From assembly GCA_044371755.1 (NCBI GenBank), contig JBILSZ010000063.1, forward strand, positions 1 through 15,700: a stretch of 15,700 nt of DNA. The letters are read 5' to 3'. Source of the DNA: JAIXWP01 sp044371755. Lineage in GTDB: Bacteria > Bacteroidota > Bacteroidia > Flavobacteriales_D > Sanyastnellaceae. How positions within the stretch are numbered: position 1 is the stretch's first letter; each line of letters starts with the position of its first letter. Shown here piece after piece: positions 1 to 7,599 of the stretch. A program made the translations under genes and the position numbers. The notes beneath the pieces are model-generated. The model had not been told where the DNA came from and ran no database searches. It saw only the letters and a program-made list of their open reading frames with translations.

Positions 1-1632
1 TTTATCATCAGCGGTCGTCGCACATACATCGATTTGTTGCTAAGTCCATTTATCAATGAAGACAGCAATTTCAATGGTTCTGCATATTATTTCTACGACC
101 TCAATGCGAAGGTGAATTATAAAATCAGTAAAAAAGATCAAATCTTTTTAAGCGGTTATTTCGGTCGTGATGTATTCGGATTTAATAGTGAAAATTCAGG
201 TTTCTCGAGCCGCATTCCTTGGGGTAATGCGACCGCTACTGTGCGTTGGAATCGCATCATGAGCGATAAACTTTTCATGAATACCATTCTCACCTTTACT
301 GATTACAAATTCGCCTTCGAAGGCGCGCAAGAACAATTTGAATTCAGCCTCAATAGCGGTATTCAAGATTGGGGAGCAAAAGTGCAGTGGAATTATTATC
401 CCAACTATCGCCATAGCATCAAGTGGGGTGTGGATTATACATATCACATCTTCACTCCGAATAGTGTCTACGCTCGCAGCGGTGATACAGAATTTGATAC
501 CGGTGAAAAAACACGTTTGCTCAGCCATGAGGTGGCGGGATACGTACTCGATGAATTTGACATCACCGAAAAAATAAGATTAAACGTTGGACTTCGATAT
601 TCCTATTTCGCACATGTGGGACCGTTCAAACGCTTTACACCACAAGCAAGCCCTGGGTTTGCACAACCACTACCTCCGATAGAAACGCTTTATGCAAGCA
701 ATGAAATAGTAGCTGATTATGGTGGCTTCGAACCCCGCGCTAACGTTCGATGGACAGTAGATAAAAATAGCAGTATCAAAGCAGGATACATGCGCAATTA
801 TCAATACATCCACCTCACGAGCTTGAGCCCTACTTCATTGCCAACAGACGTATGGCTGCCAAGCACAGATGTGCTGCGCCCTCAATTCGGACAACAGTTA
901 AGTATCGGATATTTTAGAAACTTCCTCAATGATATGTTGGAAACGAGCGTGGAGGTGTATTACAAAACGATGGACAACGTTTCCGAATATCGAGAAGGTG
1001 CACAGCCAGAACAAACTGTAAATGATAATATCGATAACTTACTTGTCTTTGGAGTTGGCCGCAGCTATGGGTTAGAATTATTTGCTAAAAAAAGATTGGG
1101 AGATTGGTCTGGATGGGTTGGATATACGTGGAGTGTGACCGAAAGACGTTTTGATGACATCAATTTTGGAAAATGGTTTCCCGCACGCTGGGACCGCCGA
1201 CACGACATCAGTGTTGTTTCTACATATAAGTTAAACGAGCGCTTAGAATTCGGATTTGTATTTGTGTATGGAACTGGAAATGCCATAACACTTCCAGTGG
1301 AGCGCTATGTATTTGAAAATAGAATTGTGGATGTGTATGGCGATCGCAATAGTTTCCGCATGGCACCTTATCATAGAGCAGACGTTTCGTGCACCCTTTA
1401 TCCAAAGAAAAAACCAGCGAAGCGCGACGAGAATGGCAACGAAATCAAGCGCAGAATAAATATTGAAAGTAACTGGAATTTTAGCGTATACAATTTGTAC
1501 AACCGCATGAATCCATACTTCATCTATTTCGGAAATGATGGAAATATTCAGGAAGGCACTTTAGAAATCAAAGCTTATCAAGTGAGCTTATTCCCCATTC
1601 TCCCCAGCGTTACTTGGAATTTTAAATTTTGA
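1..1632 (+). CDS. TonB-dependent receptor, C-terminal part (5' truncated by the window)
   Basis: Outer-membrane active transporter that uses TonB-ExbBD energy; the substrate cannot be told from this part. The reading frame is open from base 1, and the first residues read FIISGRRTYIDLLLSPF, a stretch typical of the end of the plug and first barrel strands of Bacteroidota TonB-dependent receptors. The remaining roughly 540 residues alternate short hydrophobic/aromatic beta strands with polar loops (for example YFGRDVFGF, VGLRYSYFAHVGP, GWVGYTWSVTERRF), as expected for a 22-strand barrel. The protein ends in WNFKF, with the terminal phenylalanine favoured by the BAM outer-membrane assembly machinery. 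Signal peptide, carboxypeptidase-like domain and most of the plug lie upstream of the window. A TTG at 34 could be read as a start, but the homology-like sequence before it shows the gene continues upstream. No SusD-type partner follows, so this is probably not a SusC/D glycan pair. Family call secure; substrate unknown. Confidence 0.92.
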   Translation, partial: FIISGRRTYIDLLLSPFINEDSNFNGSAYYFYDLNAKVNYKISKKDQIFLSGYFGRDVFGFNSENSGFSSRIPWGNATATVRWNRIMSDKLFMNTILTFTDYKFAFEGAQEQFEFSLNSGIQDWGAKVQWNYYPNYRHSIKWGVDYTYHIFTPNSVYARSGDTEFDTGEKTRLLSHEVAGYVLDEFDITEKIRLNVGLRYSYFAHVGPFKRFTPQASPGFAQPLPPIETLYASNEIVADYGGFEPRANVRWTVDKNSSIKAGYMRNYQYIHLTSLSPTSLPTDVWLPSTDVLRPQFGQQLSIGYFRNFLNDMLETSVEVYYKTMDNVSEYREGAQPEQTVNDNIDNLLVFGVGRSYGLELFAKKRLGDWSGWVGYTWSVTERRFDDINFGKWFPARWDRRHDISVVSTYKLNERLEFGFVFVYGTGNAITLPVERYVFENRIVDVYGDRNSFRMAPYHRADVSCTLYPKKKPAKRDENGNEIKRRINIESNWNFSVYNLYNRMNPYFIYFGNDGNIQEGTLEIKAYQVSLFPILPSVTWNFKF

Positions 1633-1668
1633 CCACGTATAGCGCAATACGATTCCCATTTGCAAGAT

Positions 1669-1707
1669 GGGATCATCAGCAATGATATCCATGATTCGTT
1701 TTTTTTT
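1669..1707 (+). terminator. Weak terminator candidate after the TonB receptor
   Basis: ATCAT (1672-1676) pairs with ATGAT (1682-1686), and GG/CC pairs can extend the stem past a small bulge. A run of nine T (1699-1707) follows about 8 nt later. The stem is short and not adjacent to the T run, so this is a poor intrinsic terminator by the usual rules. A second small hairpin, TCCCAT (1654-1659) with ATGGGA (1667-1672), shares bases with the first, so the two cannot form together. It is the only terminator-like element I see in the window. Confidence 0.3.
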
Positions 1708-1734
1708 ATTCAATCAATAAACGCCCAAAGGACC

Positions 1735-1771
1735 ATTAACAATAAATTAACAGCGCGGCGTCCGCATTAAC
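1735..1771. repeat. Three ATTAAC direct repeats upstream of the ABC exporter promoter
   Basis: ATTAAC occurs at 1735-1740, 1746-1751 and 1766-1771, all in the same orientation. Start-to-start spacing is 11 and 20 bp, close to one and two helical turns. They lie about 35-70 bp upstream of the -7 element at 1806-1813, where an activator or repressor could bind. The area is AT-rich, so chance is a real alternative. No protein is known to bind here. Confidence 0.3.
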
Positions 1772-1805
1772 GGGCGCTTCATCAATTTATTGCACAGATA
1801 CCACC

Positions 1806-1813
1806 TACTTTTG
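1806..1813 (+). promoter_or_regulatory. -7 element (TACTTTTG) of the ABC exporter gene
   Basis: Exact match to the Bacteroidota sigma-factor -7 consensus TAnnTTTG, ending 12 nt before the ATG at 1826. No well-placed -33 TTG is evident; the nearest, at 1790-1792, gives a 13-bp spacer, shorter than usual. The element lies inside the region that would be coding if the TTG at 1790 were used, which favours the ATG at 1826. Confidence 0.6.
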
Positions 1814-1825
1814 ATCCCTCAAAAT

Positions 1826-3709
1826 ATGCGTAATCTATCCCACCTTAATAAATACTTCTGGAAATACCGCGGGCGGTTGTTCATGGGGTTTCTTTTTATC
1901 CTCCTCGCAAATATTTTCAATGTTTACGCTCCAAAATTGATTGGTGACGGAATCGATTTCTTAGCAGAAAGTCTCAAGGCGAAAAAGATTATTGATGGCG
2001 GACAAAGCACGACTCTCTCCGCACCCGAGAGCATTCGCGATTTCAACTATCTCATCGGCAGCGATCAAAATACGATTACCCTCACAGGAGATAATTTCTA
2101 TGATGAGATCATCTATATCGCTTTTGTGCTCTCGATTGGTTACATCATTTTTTATATCATCAAAGGCATTTTCCTATTCATTCAGCGCCAGACCATCATC
2201 GTGATGTCGCGCTACATCGAATATGAATTAAAAAATGAAATCTACGATCAGTACCAGCGCCTCGATATGTCTTTTTATAAAAAGAATAGAACGGGCGATC
2301 TGATGAACCGCATCAGCGAAGATGTTTCGCGCGTGCGCATGTACATAGGTCCTGCTGTGATGTACACAATCAACCTCGTGATCCTCGTGGTGATGTGTGT
2401 GATGGTGATGTGGAAAATAGACGCCGAACTGACGCTCTACACTCTATCGCCGCTACCCTTCATGATGATTGCTATTTTTTATGTGAGCACCGTCATCAAC
2501 AAGCGAACAGAAAAGGTACAAAGCCAACAATCCAAACTATCTACGATGGTGCAAGAAACCATCAGTGGTATACGTGTGCTCAAAGCTTTTAACAGAGAAA
2601 AATATTACGAAGGTGTCTTTGAAGACGAAAGTAACGACTATAAGAAAAAACAACTCGATCTCATCAAAACAGACTCCCTTTTCATGCCTGTAATCGCTTT
2701 GCTCGTAGGACTTAGTACCATTCTCACTATATATATCGGCAGCAATAAAGTCATCGCGGGAGAACTTTCATACGGTGTGATTGTGCAGTTCGTTTTTTAC
2801 GTAAACCAGCTTACATGGCCCTTTGCGAGTGTGGGTTGGGTGACAAGTCTTGTTCAAAAAGCCGAAGCCAGTCAGGAGCGTATCAACGAATTTTTGAAAA
2901 CAGCACCAGAAATTGTAAACACCCAACCGAATGAACATTCGGTAGCGGGTGAAATTGAATTCAAGAATGTTTCGTTCACCTATCCAGAAACAGGTGTAAA
3001 CGCTCTTCACGATATTTCATTCAAAGTACACAAAGGTGAAAAGCTCGCAATCGTAGGCCGCACTGGCAGCGGTAAATCTACTATCGCACAACTCATTCTA
3101 CGTCTCTTTGATACGACTGAGGGTGTGATCATAGTCGATCAAAAAAACATCAAAGAAAATCACCTTTCGTCGTTGCGAAAATCCATTGGATTCGTGCCGC
3201 AAGAGGTATTTCTATTCAGCGATACCATCCGCAATAACGTGGCTTTCGGAACCGAAAACCTCAGCGAAGAAGCCATGATTCAAGCCACCAAAGATGCTGA
3301 TGTCTATCACAACATCACTGACTTCCCTGGCGGTTTTGACACATTGCTCGGAGAGCGTGGTATCAATCTCAGTGGTGGTCAAAAGCAGCGTGTATCCATC
3401 GCTCGAGCAATTGCGAAGAATCCATCGGTATTGATTTTTGACGATTGCTTATCTGCTGTCGACACCGAAACAGAAGAAAATATTTTGCAAGCCCTCAATC
3501 GCATCATGGCCGGCAAGACCAGTATCATCATCGCGCACAGATTATCAAGCGTGAAAAATGCTGATCGCATTATCGTACTTGAACGAGGCAAAATAGTAGA
3601 AGAAGGTAAACACGATCAGCTCGTGATGAATGGAGGACTTTACGCACGCATGTATGAACAACAACTCCGTTCGAACGAACCAGATCAAGGCGCACAAGGC
3701 GAACCGTAA
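1826..3709 (+). CDS. ABC exporter half-transporter (fused permease and ATPase, MdlA/MsbA-like)
   Basis: Inner-membrane exporter half-molecule of 627 residues that works as a dimer and pumps a lipid, drug or peptide out of the cytoplasm; substrate not evident. An N-terminal six-helix ABC transmembrane domain (TM1 near residues 18-38, TM2 near 95-120) precedes the ATPase domain (about 380-615). Visible motifs are Walker A GRTGSGKST near 410, a Q-loop VPQEVFLF, the signature LSGGQKQR near 514, Walker B VLIFDD near 535-540 and the H-loop IIIAHRLSS near 570. The residue after the Walker B aspartate is Asp instead of the catalytic Glu (DDCLSAVDT), as in MdlA/YheI-type subunits of asymmetric exporters, yet no partner half is adjacent. 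About 60 polar residues separate TM1 and TM2, a longer external loop than usual. The ATG at 1826 is chosen over a TTG at 1790 because of the promoter position. The last 25 bp overlap the convergent gene. Confidence 0.93.
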   Translation: MRNLSHLNKYFWKYRGRLFMGFLFILLANIFNVYAPKLIGDGIDFLAESLKAKKIIDGGQSTTLSAPESIRDFNYLIGSDQNTITLTGDNFYDEIIYIAFVLSIGYIIFYIIKGIFLFIQRQTIIVMSRYIEYELKNEIYDQYQRLDMSFYKKNRTGDLMNRISEDVSRVRMYIGPAVMYTINLVILVVMCVMVMWKIDAELTLYTLSPLPFMMIAIFYVSTVINKRTEKVQSQQSKLSTMVQETISGIRVLKAFNREKYYEGVFEDESNDYKKKQLDLIKTDSLFMPVIALLVGLSTILTIYIGSNKVIAGELSYGVIVQFVFYVNQLTWPFASVGWVTSLVQKAEASQERINEFLKTAPEIVNTQPNEHSVAGEIEFKNVSFTYPETGVNALHDISFKVHKGEKLAIVGRTGSGKSTIAQLILRLFDTTEGVIIVDQKNIKENHLSSLRKSIGFVPQEVFLFSDTIRNNVAFGTENLSEEAMIQATKDADVYHNITDFPGGFDTLLGERGINLSGGQKQRVSIARAIAKNPSVLIFDDCLSAVDTETEENILQALNRIMAGKTSIIIAHRLSSVKNADRIIVLERGKIVEEGKHDQLVMNGGLYARMYEQQLRSNEPDQGAQGEP

Positions 3710-5322
3710 TCATTCAATACCAAAATCAAATCATTGATGTCTACGATTTGATCTTCGTTGATATCCCCAATGCAGTCGCCCATACAGAAATAATTTTCGG
3801 TGACTATAAGATAGTCGCCTACTGCCACTACCCCATTCTGGTCTACGTCGGCACAAAACGAATCATCAACGACGATGTTGATCGAGGCATTGCGCTTGTA
3901 ATTAAAATGTGTTCCCGTGGCGACCACTTCGAAAGTATATGAACCAACAGCATCTGCTGATGGAGTAATTTCCAACTGAACAATGGAAGGAGCCGTCACA
4001 TCATTCGATGAAAAGCTCGCCTGAAATCCGTCCGGAAGTCCCAAAACTTCTAATTGAATGGGACCTTCAAATCCTTCCGAAACACTCACTTCATAAACCG
4101 CACTTTGGAATGGATTTACATTAACCAAGGATGGATTGAGATGCAAAAAATTCACCTCTACTAAAAACATTCCGTTATACAAGTCTGAAATGGGAATAAT
4201 GCCACTTTCGAAATATGGATAATGCATCCAAGTGCCCTGAAAAACTGCATTGTCATTGCTCGGAAAGTGATCAAAAAAAGCTACCTCCTGTAGATTCATG
4301 TTATCAATATCCGTATAATCTATCAGGCGCAATCCAGCAGTGTAATTGCTCTGAAAACTCAAATTACCGATGTTAAAGAGGTTGTGATCGATTGCTTCAG
4401 TTGGTCCTAAAAAATCGCCTTCATAAATTGGATCATCCAAATCTTCGACGTTCCAAATTAGAGTTCTTGTAAAGTCCGTTAGATTATTTGATTCATCCAA
4501 TTCATCATTCATCAACAGATGTCTGCCATCGGGTGTTAGCCAACCTTGGTGGCAGTATGCCGAGGGCGAGTAATTTGTAATCGAAACTGTTTGAATATCG
4601 CTCGGGTCTGTGGCGTTCACAATGGTAAGACTTGCGGGAGCATTGCCATTATAACAGATAACAATAATGTCATTTTGATAATCTGCATCTGGGCCAGTAT
4701 ACGTCATTACTTGTGCTTCGTGGGTGTAGCCATCATCACTATAACCACCAGCGATGGTGGGAGCAAGAGGATTGGATATGTCCACTACATGCAAGCCTCC
4801 TGAATAGGTGTTTGTTCCGCAAGCAAACAAAAGTCCCGACTCTTCATGAATTACCAAGGTATGACATCTTGAAAATCCGGAATAATGCGCATCGGTGGTG
4901 AACGTTGCTGGAAGCGTCTCTGGATTTCGAAGACGAGTGAGATCAAAAATTTGCAAACCATGACCAGATGCCTCGCTGCCTATGAAGAGATAATTTTGGT
5001 AGGTTCTGAATGTGCGCCAAAGCGAAGGCGTGCTGAAAGTAGGTAAAAAACCAATTTGAATCGGGTTCGCAGGATCATCTATGGTGAAAAATGAAACACC
5101 ATTATTTCGACCTAAAATCACATATTCCTTTCCATCTAACGGATCTGTCCACCCCCAAACCTCATTGGTGCTAGCGCCTCCAATTTCTGATGGCGGCACA
5201 TGCGCCCAAAAGTCGATATTCTCGCAGGCATAACCTGCGGCTTGACCGAATTCACAGGGCGTTTGAGCATGCGCAAAGCTCAATATGCTGTAAAAAATAA
5301 CAGTTAGATAAATGGACTTCAT
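3685..5322 (-). CDS. Secreted choice-of-anchor B family protein with dockerin-like C-terminal repeats
   Basis: Exported protein of 545 residues with no known enzymatic role. A signal peptide (about residues 1-19, ending FAHA) is followed by a beta-propeller-like choice-of-anchor B/LVIVD region (about 30-390) with repeated blades such as GVSFFTIDDPANPIQIG, HGLQIFDLTRLRNPE and GGLHVVDISNPLAPTIAGG. Next comes an Ig-like segment (about 400-487) with GLPDGFQASFS. The last roughly 55 residues hold two dockerin/EF-hand-like calcium loops, DVDQNGVVAVGD and DINEDQIVDIND, with acidic or Asn residues at loop positions 1, 3, 5 and 12 and several nearby cysteines. I see no type IX secretion sorting domain after them. 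In this family the C-terminal anchor varies between lineages, so the repeats may replace it. Starts at an ATG with a -7-like element 4 nt upstream, and overlaps the ABC exporter tail-to-tail. Family call good; partner and location inferred. Confidence 0.85.
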   Translation of the reverse strand: MKSIYLTVIFYSILSFAHAQTPCEFGQAAGYACENIDFWAHVPPSEIGGASTNEVWGWTDPLDGKEYVILGRNNGVSFFTIDDPANPIQIGFLPTFSTPSLWRTFRTYQNYLFIGSEASGHGLQIFDLTRLRNPETLPATFTTDAHYSGFSRCHTLVIHEESGLLFACGTNTYSGGLHVVDISNPLAPTIAGGYSDDGYTHEAQVMTYTGPDADYQNDIIVICYNGNAPASLTIVNATDPSDIQTVSITNYSPSAYCHQGWLTPDGRHLLMNDELDESNNLTDFTRTLIWNVEDLDDPIYEGDFLGPTEAIDHNLFNIGNLSFQSNYTAGLRLIDYTDIDNMNLQEVAFFDHFPSNDNAVFQGTWMHYPYFESGIIPISDLYNGMFLVEVNFLHLNPSLVNVNPFQSAVYEVSVSEGFEGPIQLEVLGLPDGFQASFSSNDVTAPSIVQLEITPSADAVGSYTFEVVATGTHFNYKRNASINIVVDDSFCADVDQNGVVAVGDYLIVTENYFCMGDCIGDINEDQIVDINDLILVLNDYGSPCAP

Positions 5323-5326
5323 AATT

Positions 5327-5334
5327 CAAATATG
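5327..5334 (-). promoter_or_regulatory. -7-like element (CATATTTG) of the choice-of-anchor B gene
   Basis: On the minus strand CATATTTG differs from TAnnTTTG only at its first base. It ends 4 nt before the ATG at 5322. The identical octamer stands at the same distance from the ATG of the gene at 10998. If used, transcription would begin at or next to the start codon. No convincing -33 element. Confidence 0.45.
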
Positions 5335-5336
5335 CG

Positions 5337-5370
5337 ATATTTATCGGTGAACTTGCAGCATATTTATTGG
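5337..5370. repeat. Two 11-bp direct repeats ATATTTAT(C/T)GG in a divergent intergenic region
   Basis: ATATTTATCGG at 5337-5347 and ATATTTATTGG at 5360-5370 differ at one base and start 23 bp apart, about two helical turns. They fill most of the 59-bp gap between the divergent genes at 5322 (-) and 5382 (+), so a bound protein could affect both. The AT-rich composition makes chance possible. Confidence 0.3.
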
Positions 5371-5381
5371 TTTTTAAAGAC

Positions 5382-6281
5382 ATGAAAGTTTTAATCACTG
5401 GTGGCACAGGCCTCGTAGGCACGAACATTATCAAAAAACTCATAGCTCGCGGGGATGAAGTCATCAATCTCACTACTAGAAAAAATAAAGAAGGTCAATC
5501 GGGAAAAATCCAAAACATCTTTTGGAATCCTGATGACACCTCCATTGCATTGCCTGCTATTGATTCAGTTGATGCTGTTATCAATCTTGCGGGCTATAAT
5601 GTAGCCAATCGTTGGACAGAGAAAAATAAAGCACTCATCGTTTCAAGTAGGATGAATACTACGCGACAATTGATGAAGCTCATTGCCAATATGTCTCCAA
5701 AACCGCGTGTAATGGTGTCTACCAGTGCCAGCGGTTATTATTCACCTTCAGAATCCATTCAAGATGAAACGGCCAAACCGGGTAACGGATTTCTTGCAGA
5801 CTTGTGTGTGGATTGGGAGCGTGAGGCTCTGAAAGCTAAAGAGCATTCAATCAGGACTGTCATTATTCGCGTGGGTGTAGTGCTCGCCGCGAATGATGGA
5901 GCAGTAGCTAAGATGTTGCCCTTCTTCAAACTCGGCCTTGGTAGTGCTACGGGAAGTGGCAAACAATGGATGAGTTGGATTCAATTGGAAGACCTTTCGA
6001 ATATGTATATCCATGCACTCGACTTTCCAATGGAAGGAGTGTACAATGGAAATGCACCACAAAATGTGACCAACGACGAGTATTCAAAAACTCTCGCTCA
6101 AACCTTGAAGCGCCCTTATTTTTTACCCAATATACCTGCTTTCTTTTTAAAACTATTCTTTGGTGAAATGAGTACTATGTTGCTCAATAGCCAACTCATC
6201 AGTGCACAACGAATTCAAGATACAGGTTTCAAATTTCAATTTCCTACTATTCGCGAGGCTCTCGCACATACGCTTTCGTAA
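5382..6281 (+). CDS. TIGR01777-family NAD(P)-dependent oxidoreductase (YfcH-like, atypical extended SDR)
   Basis: Cytoplasmic protein of 299 residues related to nucleoside-diphosphate-sugar epimerases; its true substrate is not established. It opens with MKVLITGGTGLVG, whose GGTGLVG (residues 7-13) is the Rossmann dinucleotide-binding loop, and VINLAGYNV is the typical NAG segment. SASGYYS and the stretch around IIRVGVVLAANDGAVAKMLPFFKLGLG are characteristic of TIGR01777 proteins, as are WMSWIQLEDL and GVYNGNAP. The C-terminus (about 245-299) matches the DUF1731 tail in character. The classical short-chain dehydrogenase YxxxK pair is not obvious, so catalysis may be unusual. The ATG at 5382 is preferred over a TTG at 5367 because homologues begin with this MKVLITG. 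The photolyase starts 2 bp after its stop, indicating co-transcription. Confidence 0.88.
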   Translation: MKVLITGGTGLVGTNIIKKLIARGDEVINLTTRKNKEGQSGKIQNIFWNPDDTSIALPAIDSVDAVINLAGYNVANRWTEKNKALIVSSRMNTTRQLMKLIANMSPKPRVMVSTSASGYYSPSESIQDETAKPGNGFLADLCVDWEREALKAKEHSIRTVIIRVGVVLAANDGAVAKMLPFFKLGLGSATGSGKQWMSWIQLEDLSNMYIHALDFPMEGVYNGNAPQNVTNDEYSKTLAQTLKRPYFLPNIPAFFLKLFFGEMSTMLLNSQLISAQRIQDTGFKFQFPTIREALAHTLS

Positions 6282-6283
6282 TC

Positions 6284-7585
6284 ATGAACGCTACTACGAT
6301 TTTTTGGTTTCGCCGCGACTTGCGTCTGCATGACAATGCTGGTTTCTATCATGCACTAAAGTCGGGGGCTCCCGTGCAACCCATATTTATTTTTGATAAA
6401 AATATATTGGACAAACTCGATGACAAATGTGATCGACGAGTCGACTTCTTGCACCAAGAAGTGACGCGGCTTGCCGAAGAGTTAAAAGCGCTTGGATCGA
6501 GTTTGCAAGTGTTTTACTCCACTCCTCAAGAAGTGTATGAGCAACTCACAAGTGAATACAACATTCACCAAGTGTGGACCAATCGTGACTATGAGTCTTA
6601 TGCTAAGGAGCGCGATGGTTTTCTATTTTCTTTTTTGGGAGAAAAAAATATTCCTTTCAAAGGAGCCAAAGACCATGTAATTTTTGAGAAAGAGGAAGTA
6701 TTAAAAGACGACGGTAAACCCTATACCGTTTTCACACCTTATAGCAGAAAGTGGAAGTCGCATTTGAAACCCTATCATTACAAGCCGTATCCGAATGAGA
6801 AATACTTTGATGCTCTGATAAAAAATCAGCCCTTTCCTATTCCTAGTTTGGAAGAAATGGGATTTGAAAAAACCGATACAGAGTTTCCCTCGCGGGCCGT
6901 GGCCAGAGACATCATTGTGAGTTATGAAAAAACACGCGACATTCCATCGATGCGCGGCACTACACGATTGAGTCTTCACCTTAGATTTGGAACTGTGAGT
7001 ATTCGCGAACTCACGGAGATTGCCTTGAAGACCAGCGAAAAATGGTTGAATGAATTGATATGGAGAGATTTTTATCAGATGATCATTCATCATTTTCCAC
7101 ATAGTGAAAAAAATGCCTTCAAGCCTATCTACGACCGCATCGAATGGAGAAACGATAAAGACGCATATGAAAAATGGTGCGCCGGAAAAACAGGTTATCC
7201 CATTGTAGACGCAGGCATGCGTGAACTCAACGAAACGGGCTTTATGCACAATCGCGTGCGCATGGTGGTGGCCAGTTTTCTTACCAAACATCTGCTACTG
7301 GACTGGCGATTGGGCGAACGCTATTTTGCAAAGAAACTTTTGGATTTTGAATTAGCAAGTAATGTGGGTGGCTGGCAATGGGCTGCCGGCAGCGGTTGCG
7401 ATGCCGCGCCTTACTTCAGAGTCTTCAACCCCACCAGCCAAACGGAAAAATTTGATCCTGAAAAAATATATATCAAGCGATGGGTGCCAGAATTTGGTAC
7501 GCCATCTTATCCCAAACCCATCGTAGAACATACCTTCGCAAGAAATAGATGCCTTGAAACTTTTAAGAAAGCCTTGAAAGAATAA
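6284..7585 (+). CDS. phrB: Class I CPD-type deoxyribodipyrimidine photolyase
   Basis: Flavoenzyme of 433 residues that uses blue light to split pyrimidine dimers in DNA. The N-terminal alpha/beta antenna domain begins TTIFWFRRDLRLHDN; the helical FAD domain begins around residue 200. Key residues align with E. coli photolyase: the electron-transfer tryptophan triad is W288 (RIEW), W341 (LLDW) and W364 (first W of GGWQW). N360 sits at the position of the flavin-contacting Asn378, and E257 with W260 (NELIWRDF) at the dimer-binding Glu/Trp pair. TTRLSLHLRFG (about 226-236) and CDAAPYFRVFNP (about 372-383) are FAD-domain signatures. It appears intact and should be active; the antenna chromophore cannot be told. 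The 2-bp gap after the oxidoreductase gene implies an operon. A cryptochrome role cannot be excluded from sequence alone. Confidence 0.93.
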   Translation: MNATTIFWFRRDLRLHDNAGFYHALKSGAPVQPIFIFDKNILDKLDDKCDRRVDFLHQEVTRLAEELKALGSSLQVFYSTPQEVYEQLTSEYNIHQVWTNRDYESYAKERDGFLFSFLGEKNIPFKGAKDHVIFEKEEVLKDDGKPYTVFTPYSRKWKSHLKPYHYKPYPNEKYFDALIKNQPFPIPSLEEMGFEKTDTEFPSRAVARDIIVSYEKTRDIPSMRGTTRLSLHLRFGTVSIRELTEIALKTSEKWLNELIWRDFYQMIIHHFPHSEKNAFKPIYDRIEWRNDKDAYEKWCAGKTGYPIVDAGMRELNETGFMHNRVRMVVASFLTKHLLLDWRLGERYFAKKLLDFELASNVGGWQWAAGSGCDAAPYFRVFNPTSQTEKFDPEKIYIKRWVPEFGTPSYPKPIVEHTFARNRCLETFKKALKE

Positions 7586-7587
7586 TT

Positions 7588-7595
7588 TACTTTTG
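7588..7595 (+). promoter_or_regulatory. -7 element (TACTTTTG) immediately before the CoA-transferase gene
   Basis: Exact TAnnTTTG match in the 14-bp gap between the photolyase stop and the ATG at 7600, with 4 nt (AGGC) between element and start codon. It could give the CoA-transferase its own leaderless or near-leaderless transcript in addition to read-through. The bases just before ATG also read GAGG, so a weak ribosome-binding site is an alternative reading. No -33 TTG lies at normal spacing. Confidence 0.5.
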
Positions 7596-7599
7596 AGGC

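Noticed and set aside
1752..1778. AGCGC/GCGCT inverted repeat as a terminator or regulatory RNA
   Set aside because: Only 5 bp with a long loop and no following T run; a tighter GCGG/CCGC stem within it is only 4 bp. Too weak to call.
6701..7291. Open frame of 196 codons on the minus strand
   Set aside because: Fully antisense to the FAD domain of the photolyase, which has all catalytic residues; the translation looks like no known family.
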